A stretch of DNA of 64,000 bases, taken from the NCBI GenBank assembly GCA_946894095.1, contig OX335643.1:5939036-6003035 (forward strand), read 5' to 3'. The first letter of the stretch is position 1. Each line of letters starts with the position of its first letter. This document shows, in pieces, positions 58,591-64,000 of this stretch. The translations under genes were made by a program, and so were the position numbers. This stretch comes from Incurvaria masculella (Eukaryota; Arthropoda; Insecta; Lepidoptera; Incurvariidae). The notes under the pieces are model-generated. The model was given only the letters and a program-made list of their open reading frames with translations. It did no database searches and had not been told where the DNA came from.

Positions 58591-60116
58591 TTGTCAAGTT
58601 GCGTTCAAAAATTGGTTTCTCCAAGGAAAACATTCGTGAAATAGTTAACTATAAATTGCGAAGAGGACTAAACACGACTTTGAAGTTTCAAGGAGCTGAC
58701 TTCAGTGTTTAATGATGAAGCCCCCCTTCGGAATTTAGAATTCGTGACAAGGGATGGACGTCTAAAACAGCTCTACAACTGTGAAAAAATGACATAGATG
58801 GAATATTACGAGATTGAAACATGATTAGGCATTTGAGAGACAATAATTGAAAAGATCTTCCATGAAGCTCTTGGTGTAAGAAAGCTGGTCAGTTGCATCC
58901 CGCATTCAATTTTGGACGATCACATGGCACTGGTGTAGGAAGACTATTCAACGATTCAACCGAGAAGAGTCAAATCATGTCTACGAAATCATTAGTGGTT
59001 GAATGCATGCCTTGATCCTAATTATAAGTAGCTGAATATATCGTTTGGGTCTTCCAAGTTGAGCGAAAGTTGTTCGCTTCCAAAGCACTGGAAAGAAAAC
59101 GGTGGCCATGTTCGTAACGAAAACAGGTCACTTTGCGACGATGAACCTACGGGATTATAGGATGATTAAAGAATGATTCACGTTAGACCGGCGCGGGTAC
59201 GGGCTGGCGCGGGAACGGGGCCCGTTCAAACAATATTCCAATCAATATGTACGGAAGTATTCACAGTACACCGGGCACGACACGACAACGGGCGCGGGTG
59301 CCGTACGGGTTCCGTGTCAGAATTTCCAAGTATATTGTTTCCTGGACCCGCCCCGCTCCCGCGCCGTCCCGTTGAATCCAGTGCATTCGTGCTCACACGG
59401 GCATGATCTGGGGGCGAGCAACAGTCGACGACGATCGTGTGAATTTGAGCAATCAGGTCGATGCGAGTTTTAAAAATGGGTTCCGAATCTTCTTCATCAA
59501 GCCACTGCCAATTCACACAGCGAAAATTTGGTCATATAGTGAAATCGTTTGCCGCCAAATGAATGGCCGCCTACTTGGAGGCGGGGGAGACCGCGGTGTC
59601 ACGGCTCCCCCGTACCGTCCCCGCGCCGTTGCAGCTGCGTTGTAGCGTGTATACTAATCCCGTACGGGGCACGTCCCGCCCGGGTCGCCCCGTGCCCGCC
59701 CCGTGCCGGCGCCGGGCTAGCGTGAACCATTCTTAATGCAGAGTGGCATACTAAATTATGTTTACCACAAGTTATCACCGAGTTTCGGTAAACCATCCTA
59801 AAACGAAGCATCCTTCAGCACCATGACAATGTAAACTAGTATACCGCTCGCTAAACTATAGAGTATTTGGAGCGGTACAACGTTTAAATCATGGAGCACC
59901 CTCAGTAAAGCTCTGACGTAACAATTGTTTACTTTCCATACAATTAAAAACATCTTGGTGGTCAAGGTCTAGGTCCGGTTCCAGTCTAGTAAGGAAGCTT
60001 TTAAATTGGCGATTTTCGGTACTACTGGTTTGTATCTGAATACATTTGTTAAAATATGGTTTTAACGTTTGGAAAAGTGCATACAATATCGTGGGGAATA
60101 CTTCGAAAAACAATAA
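58591..60116 (+). pseudogene. Decayed mariner-type transposase, split by a MITE
   Basis: Pieces in different frames follow the order of a mariner transposase: ENIREIVNYKLRRGL (58627), FNDEAP, YYEIET, FHEALGVRKLVS.IPH (about 58860-58905), KTIQRFN and SNHVYEIISG (58938-58995), and STGKKTVA with FVTKTGHFATM (59089-59150). After the 59170-59732 insertion come NAEWHTKLCLPQVI, ILQHHDN, and finally RLEKCIQYRGEYFEKQ with stop at 60114-60116. HHDN is the region of the second catalytic aspartate. Several frameshifts and stops make it inactive. No terminal repeats were identified. Mariner-family elements are cut-and-paste TA-targeting transposons. Confidence 0.85.
59170..59732. mobile_element. GC-rich TTAA-flanked MITE inside the mariner relic
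   Basis: Left end AGAATGATTCACGTTAGACC and right end CTAGCGTGAACCATTC, with TTAA at 59166-59169 and 59733-59736. Much richer in GC than its surroundings (GGGCACGGGGC-type runs). Removing the element plus one TTAA rejoins the transposase reading frame exactly. Confidence 0.85.
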
Positions 60117-60243
60117 AATGCATTAGTTCGTCGTTATTCCTGCAATAACATCTGTAGTCCAAAGACACCAAACCGTAGTTTGAGTTGTGAGCCCTATCTG
60201 ATCGTGTGCTACAGATGGCGAACTTTTTTTTTAATAGGTTGCA

Positions 60244-63110
60244 TAATAATAATAATAATAATAATAATAATGTTTTATTTATTTAAATTCGTTTAGCACA
60301 AAGCACAATAGAACAGAGTTTAAAAGAACATAAGAACATATTATACAGTTTTTTTTTTTTACAAATAAAGGTTCTATTATAAGCGTATATTCTTAACTAC
60401 AATGGTAAGTAAGCTCTTCTTTGTTTTTCTTTTATTACACTGCCTCCTACGCTAGCCTAGCGACTGTGATATAAGTGGTAGGTTCTTAAATAGCAAATTT
60501 AATATGCGGGCTTAACTGTAAACTATTATATAAGTTGTATTGTTTTTTTTTTTTTTAATTAAACTGTAAACTAGTAAGTGCTAGTGACTTTAAACACCTA
60601 TGCATATGAGGGTGAGTATATGTTTGTATATATAGATATGGGTATGAGGGTGTGTGCGTATGTGTATGTATGTATATGTGTGATTGTGATTTTAAGTTTG
60701 TGATTATTTTATCAAGTTATGGTTTTCTAATTGTGTATTTTATTTATTAATGAATTGTGATCATCATTCATTAAATAACATACTTTATTTACCTTAAGAT
60801 TGTGAGCAAGTTTTCAATATATTCATAGTCTTTTGATATCAACCATTTATTAAGTTCGTTTTTACAAGCACGTCTCGTTAGTTCAGTAAGTGTGATTTCT
60901 TTGTTTACTTTGTTGTAAATGTACGGTTCAAGAAACCAAGTAAAATGTTGGGCAAACCGAGTACGGGTCGGTGGAACGTAAACTTTAACTGTCCCTCTGC
61001 TCCTGTGTTCGCCAGTGTTAGAAAATTTTATCCACTCTTGAATTTGGCGATCTATATTATTACAATTTTATGTATATAAAGTTTTCTAACACTAAGCATG
61101 CCACATTCTGTTAGGTAGCGGAAAGGTTTTTTAAACATTATCCTCAGAATCATCCTCTGCGCTCGTTCAAGCATCAGAAGATGAGTTTTTGCTGCTCCTC
61201 CCCAGGATGTATGCAGTATGTAAGTAACGATTGGCATATTGAAATATAAACTGTCCTGAGAAGGGGTTTTCCTACTATGCTCCTCAAGCCTTTGAACACA
61301 TAGGCTAGACGTCGTATTCTTCCGGATAGAGTAGTAATATGATTCTCCCAGCTTAGTCTCTCATCGAGAATGACACCAAGGTATTTAATATTTGAAACTC
61401 GTTCAAGCTTCGGGCAGTCACATGGATCCTTAGTTTTTGGGTCACAGGTATGTATGTGAAGATTCAAAGAATCTATTATCTTTTTATTTCGTATACTGAA
61501 GCATACATATTTCGTTTTTTCTTCGTTTAATGTGAGAAGATTACTTTGGAGCCAACATTTTGTACTTCTAAGACCGTCCCCGGCCAGTCTAAAGGCATCT
61601 TCCCATGTTGGGGCCGTGAAGATTAGGGCTGTGTCATCAGCATAAGTGTAAATACTACATCCTTCATGATTTAATGCACATAAGCTGTTTATATAAATAA
61701 GAAACAGCGTTGGTCCCAAAACGCTACCTTGTGGCACCCCAAACGTCGTTTTTTGATCATCGCTCATGACTCCTCCTATTCGGACAGTTTGAGTTCTATC
61801 GGTAAGATAGCTGGTGAACCATTGCAGTGGTATTCCTCGAATTCCCAGCTGCGACTCCATCTTTTTCAGCAGTATTTTAATTGAAACGGTATCGAATGCC
61901 TTGGCTAAGTCCAGAAAAACACCAATGCATGGCTCACCTCTATCAAGGTTTTTAGATATAGAGTTAGTCAATTCTCTTACTGCATCTTGGGTAGATTTGT
62001 TAGCTCGAAAGCCATACTGATTAGAGGCCAGTAAGTTACGCGATTCTAAGTAAGTAGTCAAACGTTTTTTTACAACGTTTTCTAATATTTTAGACAGAGC
62101 TGGGAGTATCGAAATTGGTCTGTAGTTAGATAGGATAGATTTATCTCCAGTTTTGTAAATAGGGCAAATAATTGCTTTTTTGCAACCCGATGGGAAGATG
62201 CCTGTGGAAAGACTTAGGTTGGAAATAAAAGTAATTGGCTCGGTCAAGCAGTTCCTCGCTTTTTTTAGCAACTTAGATGTAACTTTATCCCACCCAGGTG
62301 AGCTTTCTGTTTTTAATTCTCCTATTATACGGTCGATCTCAACACTGTCGGTTGGGTACATAAAAAAAGAGTTAAATGAATTACTTGTTTCAGTGATATT
62401 TTTAGACAAATTAGTTTCTGTTGTATTTTGTTTTATTAATGATTTCAAAGCAAGTTTTTCTCCAATTGTGGAAAAATAATAGTTTGCCCTGTTGACCGAT
62501 TTCAACCCTGTATTTTCAGTTTTTAAACGTTCGGTTGGCACTAAGTTTGTTTTGCTTGGCAGGTACGCAGCTTCTTTAATAGTCGACCATGTCATTTTAA
62601 GGTTATTTTTGTGTTGCTCCAATTTTTTATTCAAGTAAGTTTCTCTAGCTACTTTCGTAATTCTATTGCAAACGTTCCTATACTTTTTGTATTTAATTTG
62701 AATGGCAAAATCATCAGGGTGTTTTTTCGATTGAATGTGCATACGATCTCTTTTTTTAAAACATTTTATAAGTCCCGAGGTAATCCAAGGCTTTTTGCTG
62801 TGGTGAGATTGCGATATGGGGCGGATGATAGTATGCATATTATATACTTGAGAAATAATCGCGATAAATTTTTCTGTAGCTACATCAACATCAACACTCT
62901 CCAAAACTGTTCCCCAATCATAGTTCTCTAGATCTCGCATCATTGCATTGTAATCGGTGACCGTTATTGTGCGTGTGTGGTTTTGCTGTTCACGTTTTGT
63001 CTTACCTAGAGATACCATGACGGGGTAATGATCAGTTATGTCTGTTTGGCAGATTACACTGGATGTTTCCTTTCGAGTACATAGTAGTATAGTAGTACAG
63101 AGTAGCATAG
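60244..63110 (-). mobile_element. 5'-truncated CR1-group (Daphne-like) LINE
   Basis: Minus-strand element: reverse transcriptase ORF (61174-63108), a 3' untranslated part (60273-61050) and a (TTA)n tail at 60245-60272. The endonuclease half is missing because of 5' truncation, which is usual in target-primed reverse transcription. The left end in element sense joins a SINE at about 63108. Confidence 0.8.
61052..63108 (-). pseudogene. LINE reverse transcriptase, truncated and frameshifted
   Basis: 644 residues in the main frame. After a linker with DITDHYPVMVSL (end of the endonuclease), the reverse transcriptase shows SSPGWDKVTSKLLK, NYRPISILPALSKILE, NQYGFRANKSTQDA, GVFLDLAKAFDTV, FGVPQGSVLGPTLFLIYI and the catalytic YADDTALIF, then IKYLGVILDERLSW. 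Near 61205 a one-base frameshift moves the C-terminus to another frame, which continues as SWGGAAKTHLLMLERAQR to 61052. The first residues (MLLCTTILLC) are low-complexity junction sequence, not a genuine start. Motif order and the tail type indicate the CR1/Daphne group. Confidence 0.85.
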
Positions 63111-63449
63111 TTGGCTAATACCACACAAATACCGTTAGGATATTAGCCCAATACACCTCATTCCCGAAGGAATTAGGTGCCATGCCAGGACCTTCCCTAT
63201 ATGACCACGGCTACATTGAACTGAATGGAAATCACGGACAATTTTTCATTGCCGCTTCGACCATCATTTCATCCAATGCGATGGTATATCTCGGGCAGCT
63301 ACAGTTTTATATGGATTCCGAACAATTGAGCAGCTCGCATTCGTGACGAAATGCACTTATCGAACTCGGAAAGAGAAAGACAGTGGTGCATGTCGGAATT
63401 GAACCCAGGCCTCTGGTACGCTAGGCCAGTCGCCGCGCCACAAGGCTAC
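63108..63449 (-). mobile_element. tRNA-derived SINE
   Basis: Minus-strand copy of the family at 11497-11895. GGCCTGGGTTCAATTCCGAC marks the B box, the body includes TTTCTCTTTCCGAGTTCG, and it ends at the GGGCTAATATCC tail part. It lies between the LINE and an S28 gene fragment. Confidence 0.82.
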
Positions 63450-63455
63450 GATCCG

Positions 63456-63602
63456 CTCGCCAGCAGTGCGCCGTTGCTGGCCCGTGTGGGCATCCGGAAA
63501 CTATACGTAAAAAACGTTAGAAATATCTTCAGCAAGTACGAAGGCGACCTACGCATCCATCATTTTAGGGTATTCAACCTTAAATTTAAATTGGTTCTGT
63601 AA
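63456..63602 (+). pseudogene. Fragment of an S28 protease gene
   Basis: Encodes [34 protein letters not shown] and HHFRVFNLKFKLVL, then a stop. It aligns with [18 protein letters not shown] and VYNVYKKYGGDECINHIE of the gene at 56448-57812, just after the catalytic serine. It is cut on the left by the SINE and soon runs into a stop on the right, so it is a relic without any catalytic residue. Confidence 0.8.
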
Positions 63603-64000
63603 AGACCACTCAATACAACTATTCTAGTGGATCCATTCAAACTTACCCAAGATACCCATTTACCTCAAATAATTAAATAATAAATATAAAAAAATCTCAC
63701 TTTCAGTTCAATGTTGTTAGCCGAAGAATATTAGAGGCAATTGTAATACTTTCTCTGGAGCAAACAGCGAAGGTATTCAGATAACTAGTTCCATCGTTAA
63801 TAAATTATGTAAAATGTATATGTTTCTTCGATCGGCTTCTACTCATGGACATTGCAAAAGTTTATATGTAAAGCCTTGAATGGAAAAGTTGTGAATATAG
63901 TTACTTCGCATACAAGTGATATTTCATGTTTGATAAGAATTCGTGAAAATCGTATTAAAGTTAATTTCGCTTCGCTAAATGTTGCCATTTAAATAGATTG
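63603..64000 (+). other. Right edge, nothing recognised
   Basis: AT-rich sequence with no frame resembling the rest of an S28 gene. Confidence 0.5.

Noticed and set aside
59173..59811. Several overlapping frames in the GC-rich MITE
   Set aside because: Produced by high GC content inside a non-coding inverted-repeat element.

Overview
The window is nuclear DNA from an insect, most likely a moth or butterfly. Coding exons are short and often very CpG-rich. They sit in long AT-rich introns packed with lepidopteran-style repeats: tRNA-derived SINEs, foldback elements and MITEs, the dispersed 'gggttccgtacc ... gagtccgactcgcacttgg' repeat, and RTE-, CR1- and Jockey-type LINEs. No operons, CRISPR arrays or prokaryotic features are present.

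The backbone is one large + strand gene, the insect WDR62/MAPKBP1 orthologue (a WD40 scaffold of JNK signalling and spindle poles). I traced 20 consecutive exons from the last WD40 repeat (2236) to the stop codon (45106). Every splice phase closes, giving 2178 codons in this window; the 5' exons lie upstream of base 1. Exon 12 (18203-22066) is a 3864-bp internal exon encoding 1288 residues, and it is phase-symmetric, so it can be skipped without a frame change.

Intron 15 (12 kb) holds a complete, intronless S28 serine carboxypeptidase-like gene on the opposite strand (29558-30982). It also holds a nearly intact LINE (34383-38400). In that LINE, ORF1 and ORF2 share one reading frame and are separated by a UAG codon in a TMV-type read-through context (UAG CAA UCA).

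Downstream of the WDR62 gene (from about 46.1 kb) lies a repeat-rich intergenic region with minisatellites, TTAA-flanked MITEs and a 68-bp tandem array. It is followed by a second intronless S28 protease gene (56448-57812) with a TATA box and a poly(A) signal. After that come a decayed mariner transposase split by a GC-rich MITE, a 5'-truncated CR1-group LINE on the minus strand, a SINE, and a broken S28 fragment at the right edge. The left edge carries the ORF1 (Gag-like) of a Jockey-type LINE on the minus strand.

The S28 copies are secreted-type peptidases and form a dispersed local family unrelated in function to the WDR62 gene around them. Exon boundaries, frames and motifs were read by hand. 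Family names for repeats rest on recognition, not on database searches.
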